Assembly (NCBI RefSeq): GCF_001544455.2
Contig: NZ_FCOC02000003.1
Coordinates: 434,001 to 498,000 of the forward strand
Origin: Caballeronia sordidicola
GTDB lineage: Bacteria > Pseudomonadota > Gammaproteobacteria > Burkholderiales > Burkholderiaceae
Length of the DNA stretch: 64,000 nt
Direction: 5' to 3'
In this document: positions 10,633 through 19,225 of the stretch, in pieces
Layout of the letters: every line of letters starts with the position of its first letter
Numbering within the stretch: the stretch's first letter is position 1
Position numbers and translations under genes: made by a program
The notes under the pieces: generated by a model
Database searches by the model: none
Seen by the model: the letters and a program-made list of their open reading frames with translations, nothing else
What the model was told of the DNA's origin: nothing

Positions 10633-13600
10633 ACCAGCGCGAACCGGCGGGCTTTGCCGCCATCAACGCGCGCGCGGCAGAAGTCGTGGAGGCGGCGCAC
10701 GACCCGCTGCCGAAGCGTCACGTTGGCCAGTCGCTCGAACGTCTGGAAGATCCCGCGATTCTTACGGGCCGGGGCCGTTATGGCGATGACATCGGCATCA
10801 AGCCGGGCACCTTGCACGCGGCTATTCTTCGCTCGCCGCATGCACATGCTGAACTGGTTTCGCTGGATGCGAGCAATGCCGTGGATGCGGCGGGCGTGCG
10901 GGCGGTGCTGACTCGCGACGACCTTCCTGCGTGGTCGCGTCCGTTCGTGGTCGGTGTGAAGTCGAAGATGGAGCAATGGTCGCTCGCTACCGACCGCGTG
11001 CGTTACGTGGGCGAGCCGGTGGCGGTGGTGATGGCCGAATCGCGGGCGCTGGCCGAAGACGCGCTTGATCTGATCAAGGTGGAATATCGCACGCTTGATC
11101 CGGTGACATCGATTGAAGGTGCGTTGAAGGATGATGCATGCGTGCTGCATCCGAACGTGCAGACCAATGTGATCAGCGACCGCAGCTTCCGTTATGGCGA
11201 GCCAGAGGCCGCGTTCGGAAACGCGCCGCATCGCGTGAAAATTGAGGCGCATTATCCCCGCAATACGTGCGCGCCGATCGAATGCGGCGTGGTCATTGCA
11301 GAGTATCTTTCCGGCGGCGAAGGCTACGACGTCACGTCGAATTTCATGGGCCCTTTTTCGCTGCACGCCGTCATGGCGCTCGCGCTTAACGTGCCGGCAA
11401 ACCGCCTTCGCCATAAAGCCCCGCGTGACTCCGGCGGCAGCTTTGGCGTGAAGCAGGCCGTGTTTCCGTATGTGGTGCTGATGTGCCTCGCTTCGCGCAA
11501 GGCCAACGCGCCGGTGAAATACGTCGAGGACCGGCTCGAACACCTGAGCGCAGCGACTTCCGCCACGGCACGCTTCACGACACTCGAAGCGGCTGTCGAA
11601 AACGATGGCCGGATCACCGCGCTTGACTACGATCAGGTCGAGGACTGCGGCGGCTATTTGCGCGCGCCGGAACCTGCCACGTTTTATCGCATGCACGGGT
11701 GTTTGACGGGCGCCTATGACATTCCAAACCTGCTGGTTCGCAACCGGGTGGTGCTGACCAACAAGACGCCTACGGGTCTCGTACGCGGATTTGGCGGGCC
11801 GCAAGTTTACTTCGCGCTTGAACGGCTGATGCAGCGCATTGCTGTCGAGTTGAAGCTGGATATTTTCGATGTGTATCGCCGAAATTTTGTTCGCGCCGAT
11901 GCATTTCCGTATCGTGCGGCGGCCGGCGCCCTGCTCGATTCAGGCAACTATCAGGAGGCGTTGAAGCGCTCGATTGACGAAGGCGGTTACCACGAGCTGA
12001 CGGCGCGCCGCGATACCGCTCGCCGGGAGGGTCGCCTGTATGGCATTGGCTTCGCGGCGATCGTGGAACCGTCGGTGTCCAACATGGGTTACATCACGAC
12101 GGTGATGCCCGTCGAGGCGCGCAAGAAGGCTGGCCCCAAGAGCGGCGCGATTGCGAGCGCAACGGTTGCCGTCGATTTGCTGGGCGGCGTTGTGGTGACA
12201 ATCGCTTCCACGCCGGCGGGGCAGGGACATATGACCGTGTGCGCGCAGGTCGTGGCCGACGCACTCGGTCTTTCGCCGCATGAGATCGTGGTGAACGTGG
12301 AGTTCGATACCCACAAGGACGCGTGGTCGGTCGCAGCCGGAAATTATTCGAGCCGCTTCGCCGGCGCAGTGGCGGGCACAGTTCATCTTGCGGCCATGCG
12401 TGTGCGGGACAAGCTCTCGCGCATTGTTTCGGCGCAGTTGGAATGCAAGCCAGAAGAGATCCGCTTCGAAGGCGGGCGTATCTACAGGGAAGGCCGCGAA
12501 GGCGAGGCGCTGCCCTTTGGCCGCGTCGCGAGCAATGCGCCGCATTGGGCGCCTGCGCTGCTGCCCGAAGGAGAAGAACCGGGCTTGCGCGAGACCGTAT
12601 TCTGGACGCCGCCGAATATGGATGCGCCGGATGAACAGGACCGCATCAACACTTCTGCGGCCTATGGTTTTGCATTCGACATGTGCGGCGTGGAGATAGA
12701 TCGCGCAACGGGCAGGATTCGCATCGACCGTTATGTAACCACGCACGACGCCGGCACGTTGCTCAACCCCGCACTCGCCGATGGCCAGATTCGCGGCGCC
12801 TTCGCGCAGGGTCTGGGCGCGGCGTTGATGGAAGAGTTTCGTTATGGCTCGGACGGCAGCTTTCAGTCGGGAACGCTTGCCGATTACCTGATGCCGACCA
12901 CATGCGAAGTGCCTGATCCGGTGATCGTGCATCTGGAAACGCCGTCGCCATTCACGCCGCTGGGTGCGAAAGGTTTGGGCGAAGGCAACAACATGAGCAC
13001 GCCGCCGTGCGTGGCGAACGCGGTTGCCGATGCACTTGGCGTAGACGACATTCGTTTGCCGCTGACGCCGTCGAAGGTGCTGGGCTTGATCGGTATCGAC
13101 GATCCGGAGCCATCGCGGCCCGAGTATCGCGAAATGCAACAGAAGAAACCCGCGTTGCCGGGCGCGAAGGCGCTGACCGCGCAAGGCAGCGTGGATCTGC
13201 CTGCATCGCCGGAAGCGATATTCGCTGTACTGATGAATCCCGACGCGCTCGCCAAGGTCATTCCGGGTTGCCACGCGCTCGAAGCGAAGGGCGAGAATAC
13301 GTATCGCGCGGATGTGACCGTTGGCGTGGGCATGATCAAGGCGCGCTTCGAAGCGGAGATTGGCCTGTCCGATCTCGACCCGCCGCATCGATTGCGGCTT
13401 GCGGGCGCGGGCATGTCGTCGCTTGGCAGCGCGCGCGGAAACGGCCTCGTGGAGCTTGCGCCAACGGACAATGGCACGCGGTTGACCTATGACTACGAGG
13501 CGCAAGTCTCGGGCAAGGTCGCCGCAGTCGGCGGCCGGATGCTCGAAGGGGCGGCGAAGGTCGTGTTGCGGCAACTGTTCGAATCGCTGGGACGGCAGGC

Positions 13601-13676
13601 CGCTGGCAAACCTGTGAAAACCAGCGGCGGATCGTGGCTTGGCCGGTTGTTGGGCCGTTTCAGGAGGCGCTCATGA
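10629..13676 (+). CDS. hmfA: 2-furoyl-CoA dehydrogenase large (Mo) subunit with C-terminal CoxG-like domain
   Basis: A 1015-residue xanthine-dehydrogenase-family molybdenum subunit that with HmfB and HmfC hydroxylates 2-furoyl-CoA to 5-hydroxy-2-furoyl-CoA. Residues about 30-830 form the Mo-cofactor part (GRGRYGDD, RDSGGSFGVK, GLVRGFGGPQVYFALE, LGAKGLGEGNNMSTPP). After a short Lys-rich linker, about 847-985 is an SRPBCC/CoxG-like domain (GSVDLPASPEAIFAVLMNPD, then KVIPGC). The C-terminus is a basic amphipathic tail (LGRLLGRFRRRS). CoxG is a separate protein in CO dehydrogenase operons, where it is linked to membrane attachment. Both ends overlap neighbours by ATGA. Moco dependence ties the operon to the molybdate genes about 20 kb away. 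Confidence 0.88.
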   Translation: MNQREPAGFAAINARAAEVVEAAHDPLPKRHVGQSLERLEDPAILTGRGRYGDDIGIKPGTLHAAILRSPHAHAELVSLDASNAVDAAGVRAVLTRDDLPAWSRPFVVGVKSKMEQWSLATDRVRYVGEPVAVVMAESRALAEDALDLIKVEYRTLDPVTSIEGALKDDACVLHPNVQTNVISDRSFRYGEPEAAFGNAPHRVKIEAHYPRNTCAPIECGVVIAEYLSGGEGYDVTSNFMGPFSLHAVMALALNVPANRLRHKAPRDSGGSFGVKQAVFPYVVLMCLASRKANAPVKYVEDRLEHLSAATSATARFTTLEAAVENDGRITALDYDQVEDCGGYLRAPEPATFYRMHGCLTGAYDIPNLLVRNRVVLTNKTPTGLVRGFGGPQVYFALERLMQRIAVELKLDIFDVYRRNFVRADAFPYRAAAGALLDSGNYQEALKRSIDEGGYHELTARRDTARREGRLYGIGFAAIVEPSVSNMGYITTVMPVEARKKAGPKSGAIASATVAVDLLGGVVVTIASTPAGQGHMTVCAQVVADALGLSPHEIVVNVEFDTHKDAWSVAAGNYSSRFAGAVAGTVHLAAMRVRDKLSRIVSAQLECKPEEIRFEGGRIYREGREGEALPFGRVASNAPHWAPALLPEGEEPGLRETVFWTPPNMDAPDEQDRINTSAAYGFAFDMCGVEIDRATGRIRIDRYVTTHDAGTLLNPALADGQIRGAFAQGLGAALMEEFRYGSDGSFQSGTLADYLMPTTCEVPDPVIVHLETPSPFTPLGAKGLGEGNNMSTPPCVANAVADALGVDDIRLPLTPSKVLGLIGIDDPEPSRPEYREMQQKKPALPGAKALTAQGSVDLPASPEAIFAVLMNPDALAKVIPGCHALEAKGENTYRADVTVGVGMIKARFEAEIGLSDLDPPHRLRLAGAGMSSLGSARGNGLVELAPTDNGTRLTYDYEAQVSGKVAAVGGRMLEGAAKVVLRQLFESLGRQAAGKPVKTSGGSWLGRLLGRFRRRS

Positions 13677-14488
13677 AACCTGCGCCGTTCGATTATCTGC
13701 GTGCAGCCACCACGCATGATGCACTCGATGCGCTCGCGCAGTCCGGAGAAGACGCGCGCATCCTGGCCGGCGGCCAGTCGCTGATGGCCGTGCTCAACAT
13801 GCGCCTTGCGCAACCGCGTGTGCTGATCGACATCTCGCGCACGGCGGATCTGGAAGCGGTGCGTATCGAAAAGGACTATCTGGTCGTTGGCGCGGCAGCA
13901 ACGCAAGGCAGCGTGGAATGGCGTGCGTCGTTGCGCGATGAAGTGCCGCTGCTTGCGCTCGCTTTTCCGCATATCTCGCACTTCCAGATCCGCAATCGCG
14001 GCACGGTTTGCGGCTCGATCGCCCACGCCGATCCGAGCGCGGAACTGCCGCTCGTGCTCTCCGTGCTTGGCGGCGACGTGATGCTGCGATCAAAGAAACG
14101 CAAGCGCTCGCTCAAGGCACAAGACTTTTTCCAGGGCATGTTGATGACGGCGCGCGAGCCGGATGAACTTGTGGAAGCGGTGCGCTTCCCGCTGAAAAAA
14201 CCGGGCGAACGATACGCCTTCACCGAATTCTCCGCACGGCACGGCGACTTTGCCATGGTCGGATGCGCTGCAATTGTCACCGATACATCCATCCGCATTG
14301 CTATCGGCGGCGTATCGGACAGGCCTGTGGTCGAACGATGGCCGCGCCTGCAAGGCGACGACCTGCGCGGTGCCTTGAATGATCTGAGCTGGAAGCTGAA
14401 CGCGCAGGATGACGCGCATGTCAGCGCTCCATACAGACGGCATCTGGTGCGGCAACTCGGATGGCAAGTAATCGAGGAGGCGAAGTGA
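13673..14488 (+). CDS. hmfB: 2-furoyl-CoA dehydrogenase FAD subunit
   Basis: A 271-residue medium subunit of the xanthine-dehydrogenase/CO-dehydrogenase family that carries FAD and passes electrons from the iron-sulfur subunit. The FAD loop ILAGGQSLMAVLNMRLA lies near residues 25-41 and the second FAD motif IRNRGTVCGSIAHADPSAEL near 104-123. AGGAGG at 13662-13667 precedes the ATG, which overlaps the hmfA stop; the ATG at 13634 inside hmfA is not needed. Length is normal. The stop overlaps the GTG start of hmfC. Confidence 0.92.
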   Translation: MKPAPFDYLRAATTHDALDALAQSGEDARILAGGQSLMAVLNMRLAQPRVLIDISRTADLEAVRIEKDYLVVGAAATQGSVEWRASLRDEVPLLALAFPHISHFQIRNRGTVCGSIAHADPSAELPLVLSVLGGDVMLRSKKRKRSLKAQDFFQGMLMTAREPDELVEAVRFPLKKPGERYAFTEFSARHGDFAMVGCAAIVTDTSIRIAIGGVSDRPVVERWPRLQGDDLRGALNDLSWKLNAQDDAHVSAPYRRHLVRQLGWQVIEEAK

Positions 14489-15021
14489 GCAACACATCAT
14501 CAATCACGCTGGATCGCGGGGAGCGCAGACGGATCACGTTGACGCTCAACGGCCGCGAGCGCACCGCATATTGCGAGTCGCGCGACTTGTTGTCCGATTT
14601 TGTGCGCCACGAACTCGGCGCCACGGGGACACATGTAGGGTGTGAGCATGGCGTATGCGGCGCGTGCACGGTACATGTGGACAGCGTCGCGGCGCGTTCA
14701 TGCCTGATGCTGGCCGTGCAAGTGGAAGGACGGCGCGTTGATACCGTGGAAGGTCTTGCGCCGGACCAGACGCTTGGAGATCTGCAGCAGGCATTTCAAC
14801 GTCACCATGCATTGCAGTGCGGCTTTTGCACGGCGGGCATCCTGATGTCATGCGCGGATTATCTCAAGCGTGTACCGGACCCGAGCGAAACCGAAGTGCG
14901 CGAGATGCTTTCCGGCCATCTGTGCCGATGCACCGGCTATACGCCAATAGTCGCAGCAGTGCTCGACGTAGCCGCGCGGCGCAATGCAAACAAGAGCACG
15001 AAGGAGCCGGAACATGCTTGA
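14485..15021 (+). CDS. hmfC: 2-furoyl-CoA dehydrogenase [2Fe-2S] subunit
   Basis: A 178-residue small subunit with two [2Fe-2S] clusters. The plant-type cluster ligands are in VGCEHGVCGACTVH, followed by Cys of ARSCLML; the second cluster ligands are in CGFCTAGILMS and HLCRCTGYTPI. The start is GTG at 14485, chosen because AGGAGG (14475-14480) lies four bases upstream and the codon overlaps the hmfB stop; the ATG at 14461 lies inside hmfB. It overlaps the hmfD start by eight bases. It delivers electrons from the molybdenum centre to FAD in HmfB. Confidence 0.92.
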   Translation: MSNTSSITLDRGERRRITLTLNGRERTAYCESRDLLSDFVRHELGATGTHVGCEHGVCGACTVHVDSVAARSCLMLAVQVEGRRVDTVEGLAPDQTLGDLQQAFQRHHALQCGFCTAGILMSCADYLKRVPDPSETEVREMLSGHLCRCTGYTPIVAAVLDVAARRNANKSTKEPEHA

Positions 15022-16564
15022 TCTCGGCCGAACCTTCTTGCAGAGCGTGGAGCGCAGCCCGAACACGCTCGCGCTTGTTGATGGCGACGTACGCCTGACC
15101 TACGCGCAGTGGCACGAGATCATTCTTCGCGTGGCGGGCGGCTTGCGTGAGCTCGGCATCAAGCGTGGCGAGCGTCTTCTTGTCGTCCTGCAAAACCGCT
15201 GGGAAATGGCGACGCTGCATTGGGCATGCCAGTTCGCGGGCATTGTCATGACGCCCTTGAACTGGCGCGCGAAGCCCGAAGAACTGGACTATTGCGTGAC
15301 CGACTCCGGCGCGAAAGCGGTCGTGTTCGAACCGGTTTCCGCCGACGCCGTGCATGCAAGCGCGGCCGCGCAGAAGGTCTCGCGCATTGCACTGGATGAT
15401 GCACGAGGCACCGTTTCCTTCAATGCGCTTCTGAATGCGAACGCGGCAATCATCCCTGGTGAAGTCACCGCCGACGATGTCTCGCTGATCCTCTATACCT
15501 CGGGCACCACCGGCCGAGCGAAAGGCGTGCCACGGCGGCATCGTCATGAACGGGCGGCGGCGCTCGCGCATGTCGCTCAAAACCTGTATCGATACAACGA
15601 GCGCACGCTCGGCGTCATGCCGCTCTATCACACCATGGGCGTGCGTTCGCTGCTCGCCATGGCGCTGGTCGATGGCTTGTTCGTCTGCGTGCGCCGCTGG
15701 AACGCGGCTCAGGCGCTTGCGTCGATCAGCGCATTCGAACTCACGTGCCTGTATCTCGTGCCGACGCTCTATCACGATCTGCTCGCAGCGCCCGGTTTTG
15801 CCGAGGCACAAAAAGGCTCCGTCACGAAGCTGGGCTTTGCAGGCGCGCCCATGAGCGACGGCTTGCTGAAGCGTCTTTCGACGGCGTTCAAGCCGGAACT
15901 CTTCGTGAATCACTACGGTTCTTCCGAGGTGTACACGTTCAGCATCGACCAGGACGCCATGCGCAAACCCGGCAGCGCGGGGCGTGCGGGTATCAATACG
16001 CGGCTGCGTGTTGTCCGGCTGGACGCCTCTTCGCCGGAGGATTTTGCGGCGGTGAACGAGGAAGGCCAGATCATTGCGGACCTGCTTGGCGACGAAGCGT
16101 TCGAAGGCTACTGGAATCGTCCCGATGCGAACGCGAAGTCATTGCGCGACGGCTGGTACTTCACCGGCGATACCGGTTTCTTCGACAAAGACGGCGACCT
16201 TTTCGTAAGCGGCCGGGTTGACGACATGATCATCAGCGGTGGCGAAAACATCTCGCCGGTAGACATTGAATCGGTATTGTCGCTGCATCCCGCCGTGGAT
16301 GAAGTGGCGGTCGCGGGCGTCAAGGACGAACGCTGGGGCCAGCGTGTGGTGGCCTTCATCAAGCGCCGTGACTATGTGGACGCGGCAATGCTCGACACGT
16401 GGTGCCGCGAGTCGGACCTCGTGAATTTCAAGCGTCCGCGCGACTATGTTTTTGTCGATGACATTCCAAAATCTCCTGTCGGAAAGATCCTGCGCCGCAA
16501 GCTCTCGGCCGGCGAATACGAAATGGATACCACGATCAACCCTACAGAAACAACGAAGGAGTAA
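15014..16564 (+). CDS. hmfD: 2-furoate-CoA ligase (acyl-CoA synthetase)
   Basis: A 516-residue adenylate-forming enzyme that would activate 2-furoate to 2-furoyl-CoA with ATP. The P-loop-like motif LYTSGTTGRAKGVPRRH is at about residues 160-176; the A5 and A7 motifs (YWNRPD, GWYFTGDTG) and the C-terminal lysine motif (KSPVGKILRRKL) are present. AAGGAG at 15001-15006 selects the ATG at 15014 over the in-frame ATG at 14984. It overlaps hmfC by eight bases and precedes hmfE by three bases. Substrate is inferred from the operon. Confidence 0.88.
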   Translation: MLDLGRTFLQSVERSPNTLALVDGDVRLTYAQWHEIILRVAGGLRELGIKRGERLLVVLQNRWEMATLHWACQFAGIVMTPLNWRAKPEELDYCVTDSGAKAVVFEPVSADAVHASAAAQKVSRIALDDARGTVSFNALLNANAAIIPGEVTADDVSLILYTSGTTGRAKGVPRRHRHERAAALAHVAQNLYRYNERTLGVMPLYHTMGVRSLLAMALVDGLFVCVRRWNAAQALASISAFELTCLYLVPTLYHDLLAAPGFAEAQKGSVTKLGFAGAPMSDGLLKRLSTAFKPELFVNHYGSSEVYTFSIDQDAMRKPGSAGRAGINTRLRVVRLDASSPEDFAAVNEEGQIIADLLGDEAFEGYWNRPDANAKSLRDGWYFTGDTGFFDKDGDLFVSGRVDDMIISGGENISPVDIESVLSLHPAVDEVAVAGVKDERWGQRVVAFIKRRDYVDAAMLDTWCRESDLVNFKRPRDYVFVDDIPKSPVGKILRRKLSAGEYEMDTTINPTETTKE

Positions 16565-16567
16565 CCG

Positions 16568-17374
16568 ATGACCGAACTGACCCATCGCGGCCAGACGCTG
16601 TTGCAGGATCTGGATGGCTTCTCGATTGAAGTCGACGAACAACGCGAGCGCGCCGACATCATCCTGCATCGGCCGCCGTTGAATGTCATCTCCATGCATG
16701 CCCGCGACCAGTTGCGCGCGGCCTTCGAGGCACTCGATGAAGACGATCGTGTTCGCGTGATCGTCGTGCGTGCGAATGGCGAGCATTTTTCGAGCGGTGG
16801 CGACATCAAGGGCTTTCTTGAAGCATCGCCAGAACACGTGTCAAAACTTGCATGGAACATTGCTGCGCCCGCGCGCTGCTCAAAGCCGGTGATTGCGGCG
16901 AATCGCGGTTTTTGCTTCGGCGTGGGTTTCGAGTTGTCGCTCGCCTGCGACTTTCGCATTGCAACCGATACCACTTTCTACGCGCTGCCCGAACAGAAGC
17001 TCGGGCAGATCCCGGGTTCGGGTGGGTCGGCACGCTTGCAGCAGATGGTAGGCGTTGGCAGGACCAAGGACATCGTGATGCGCTCGCGCCGCATTCCGGG
17101 CAAGCAGGCGTACGAGTGGGGCATTGCTGTGGAGTGCGTGCCCGACGCGCAACTCGAAACCACGACCGATGCGTTGGTCGATGAACTGCGCGCGTTTTCG
17201 CCCCTGGCGCAGCGCACCGCCAAGAAATTGCTCAACGACACTGAGGATGCGCCGCTTTCGATCGCTATCGAGCTTGAAGGGCATTGTTATAGCCGGCTGC
17301 GTACATCGGATGATTTCCGTGAGGGCGTCGAGGCGTTCCATGGCAAACGCAAGCCCGTGTTTCGCGGCACTTGA
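16568..17374 (+). CDS. hmfE: Enoyl-CoA hydratase-family protein, HmfE-like hydrolase
   Basis: A 268-residue crotonase-fold protein. In the furan pathway HmfE hydrolyses the ring-opened 2-oxoglutaroyl-CoA to 2-oxoglutarate. The oxyanion-hole stretch HFSSGGDIKGFLE (near residue 76) and the second one, NRGFCFGVGFELSLACDFRI (about 113-132), are typical of the crotonase superfamily. A ribosome site (AAGGAG) overlaps the hmfD end. Hydrolase rather than hydratase activity is inferred from the operon, since both occur in this fold. Confidence 0.85.
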   Translation: MTELTHRGQTLLQDLDGFSIEVDEQRERADIILHRPPLNVISMHARDQLRAAFEALDEDDRVRVIVVRANGEHFSSGGDIKGFLEASPEHVSKLAWNIAAPARCSKPVIAANRGFCFGVGFELSLACDFRIATDTTFYALPEQKLGQIPGSGGSARLQQMVGVGRTKDIVMRSRRIPGKQAYEWGIAVECVPDAQLETTTDALVDELRAFSPLAQRTAKKLLNDTEDAPLSIAIELEGHCYSRLRTSDDFREGVEAFHGKRKPVFRGT

Positions 17375-17403
17375 TCGCGGACGAACATAAACAGGAGAGG
17401 GGC

Positions 17404-19140
17404 ATGGAAGCGTTCGACTACGTGATCGTGGGCGGCGGATCGGCGGGATGCGTGCTGGCGCATCGGCTGTCGGCCGTGCCGTCGTTGCGTGTCGCGTTGA
17501 TCGAAGCGGGCGCGGATACGCCACCGGGCAAGGTGCCTGAAGCGATCCTCGACAGCTATCCCATGCCCGTGTTCTGCGGCAATACCTATATATGGCCCAG
17601 TCTGAAAGCGCGCGCAACGAAGCAGGCCGCCGAGCGCGTGTACGAGCAGGGCCGCGTGATGGGCGGCGGTTCGAGCATCAACGTGCAATCGGCGAATCGC
17701 GGCTTGCCGCGCGACTACGACGACTGGGCCGAGAACGGCGCGCATGGCTGGGCGTGGGACGACGTGTTGCCCTATTTCCGCAAGCTCGAACACGACGTCA
17801 ATTTTGCCGATAACCCGCTGCACGGCAAGCATGGTCCCATTGCGATCCGTCGCATCATGCCGGACGAGTGGCCGCCGTTTTGTCACGCGTTTGCAAAGGG
17901 TTTGAGAAGCAACGGCCTTGCCATGCTGCAAGACCAGAATGCGGAATTCGGCGATGGTTTTTTTCCCGCTGCGTTTTCGAATCTCAATGACCGCCGCGTG
18001 ACGACGGCAACGGCTTATCTCGACACCGCCACGCTCAGACGTCCCAACTTGTCGATCTTCGCGAACCTGCGCGTGGAGCGCATCGTGATGAATGGCGTTA
18101 CCGCGAAGGGCGTGGTCGCGGTTGCGCAGAATGGCGAGCAGGTCAGGTTCGATGCACGCGAAGTCGTTCTGGCGGCGGGCGCGTTGCAATCGCCCGCCAT
18201 GTTGTTGCGCGCGGGTATTGGCGATTCCAGGGATCTTAAAGCGCTTGGCCTTCGCTGCTTGATCGATTCACCTGGCGTGGGACGAAATCTGCAGGACCAT
18301 CCATCGCTCACGTTTTGCCACTTCCTCGAGCCGCGGTTCCGCATGCCGCTCACGCGTCGGCGCGCGAGCATGACTGCTGCGCGATTCACGTCGGGCGTGC
18401 AAGGGTGCGATAGTTCGGATCTCTATTTATCGAGTGCCACGCGTGCGGCGTGGCATGCGCTGGGAAACCGCCTTGGCTTGTTTTTCCTGTGGTGCAACCG
18501 GCCGTATTCCCGTGGCCGGGTGCAGCTCGTTTCTCCTGATGCCGGCGTTGCCCCGCGCGTGGACCTGAATCTTCTCGACGATGAACGTGATACCGCGCGG
18601 CTCGCGGCCGGCATTCGCATGCTTGCGAAAGTGATCGAGGCATCGGGGCTCGGCGAAGATCGGCGAGATTTTTTTCCAGCAGCATTTTCGCCACGGGTGA
18701 AGGCGTTGAGCCGCGTGAGCCGCGGCAATGCAATCGTGACGTCCGTGCTTGGCGCGTTGCTCGATTCACCCGCGCCCGTGCGCCGATTCCTGATCGGGCG
18801 ATTTTTCACGCGCGGCCAGAACATGGCGTCCTTGCTCGCCAGCGACGACGCGCTGCACGCGTTTATCCGGGAGAACGTGTTCGGCGTGTGGCACGCAAGC
18901 GGAACATGCCGGATGGGTCTTTCAAGCGATCGTCATGCGGTCGTCGATACCCAGGGCCGCGTGCGCGGCGCCCACGGCTTGCGGGTAGTCGACGCGTCGC
19001 TGATGCCGCGGCTGCCTTCGGCGAATACGAATATCCCGACCATCATGATCGCCGAAAAGATCGCGGACACGATGCTGCGCGAGCAGCCACGCGGCGCTGC
19101 GAGTCCCGATGCGGTCTATTTGCATACAACGATTTCTTAA
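17404..19140 (+). CDS. hmfH: GMC-family HMF/furfural oxidase
   Basis: A 578-residue glucose-methanol-choline flavoprotein. HmfH oxidises hydroxymethylfurfural and intermediates toward furandicarboxylate, and furfural to furoate. The N-terminal FAD site is DYVIVGGGSAGCVLAHRLS (residues 5-23), the GMC signature GRVMGGGSSINVQ follows at about 80-92, and the C-terminal active-site histidine is in VWHASGTCRMG. AGGAGAGG (17392-17399) selects the ATG at 17404; a TTG at 17371 overlapping the hmfE stop is unlikely. No signal peptide is seen, so the enzyme is cytoplasmic. Confidence 0.9.
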   Translation: MEAFDYVIVGGGSAGCVLAHRLSAVPSLRVALIEAGADTPPGKVPEAILDSYPMPVFCGNTYIWPSLKARATKQAAERVYEQGRVMGGGSSINVQSANRGLPRDYDDWAENGAHGWAWDDVLPYFRKLEHDVNFADNPLHGKHGPIAIRRIMPDEWPPFCHAFAKGLRSNGLAMLQDQNAEFGDGFFPAAFSNLNDRRVTTATAYLDTATLRRPNLSIFANLRVERIVMNGVTAKGVVAVAQNGEQVRFDAREVVLAAGALQSPAMLLRAGIGDSRDLKALGLRCLIDSPGVGRNLQDHPSLTFCHFLEPRFRMPLTRRRASMTAARFTSGVQGCDSSDLYLSSATRAAWHALGNRLGLFFLWCNRPYSRGRVQLVSPDAGVAPRVDLNLLDDERDTARLAAGIRMLAKVIEASGLGEDRRDFFPAAFSPRVKALSRVSRGNAIVTSVLGALLDSPAPVRRFLIGRFFTRGQNMASLLASDDALHAFIRENVFGVWHASGTCRMGLSSDRHAVVDTQGRVRGAHGLRVVDASLMPRLPSANTNIPTIMIAEKIADTMLREQPRGAASPDAVYLHTTIS

Positions 19141-19225
19141 ACGCCAACAAGAGCACGAACCAAGACACGTGCCGCAAAACACAGCGCTTCCACAAGGAAG
19201 CGCCGCGACCTTCAAGGAGATAACA

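Noticed and set aside
11940-13574. 544-codon open frame opposite hmfA
   Set aside because: Antisense shadow of a confidently assigned molybdenum hydroxylase; no ribosome site or domain.
14864-15913. 349-codon open frame opposite hmfC/hmfD
   Set aside because: Shadow frame; the plus strand has overlapping genes with ribosome sites and catalytic motifs.
17371-17403. TTG start for hmfH overlapping the hmfE stop
   Set aside because: No ribosome site; AGGAGAGG directly serves the ATG at 17404 and the FAD motif follows at the normal distance.
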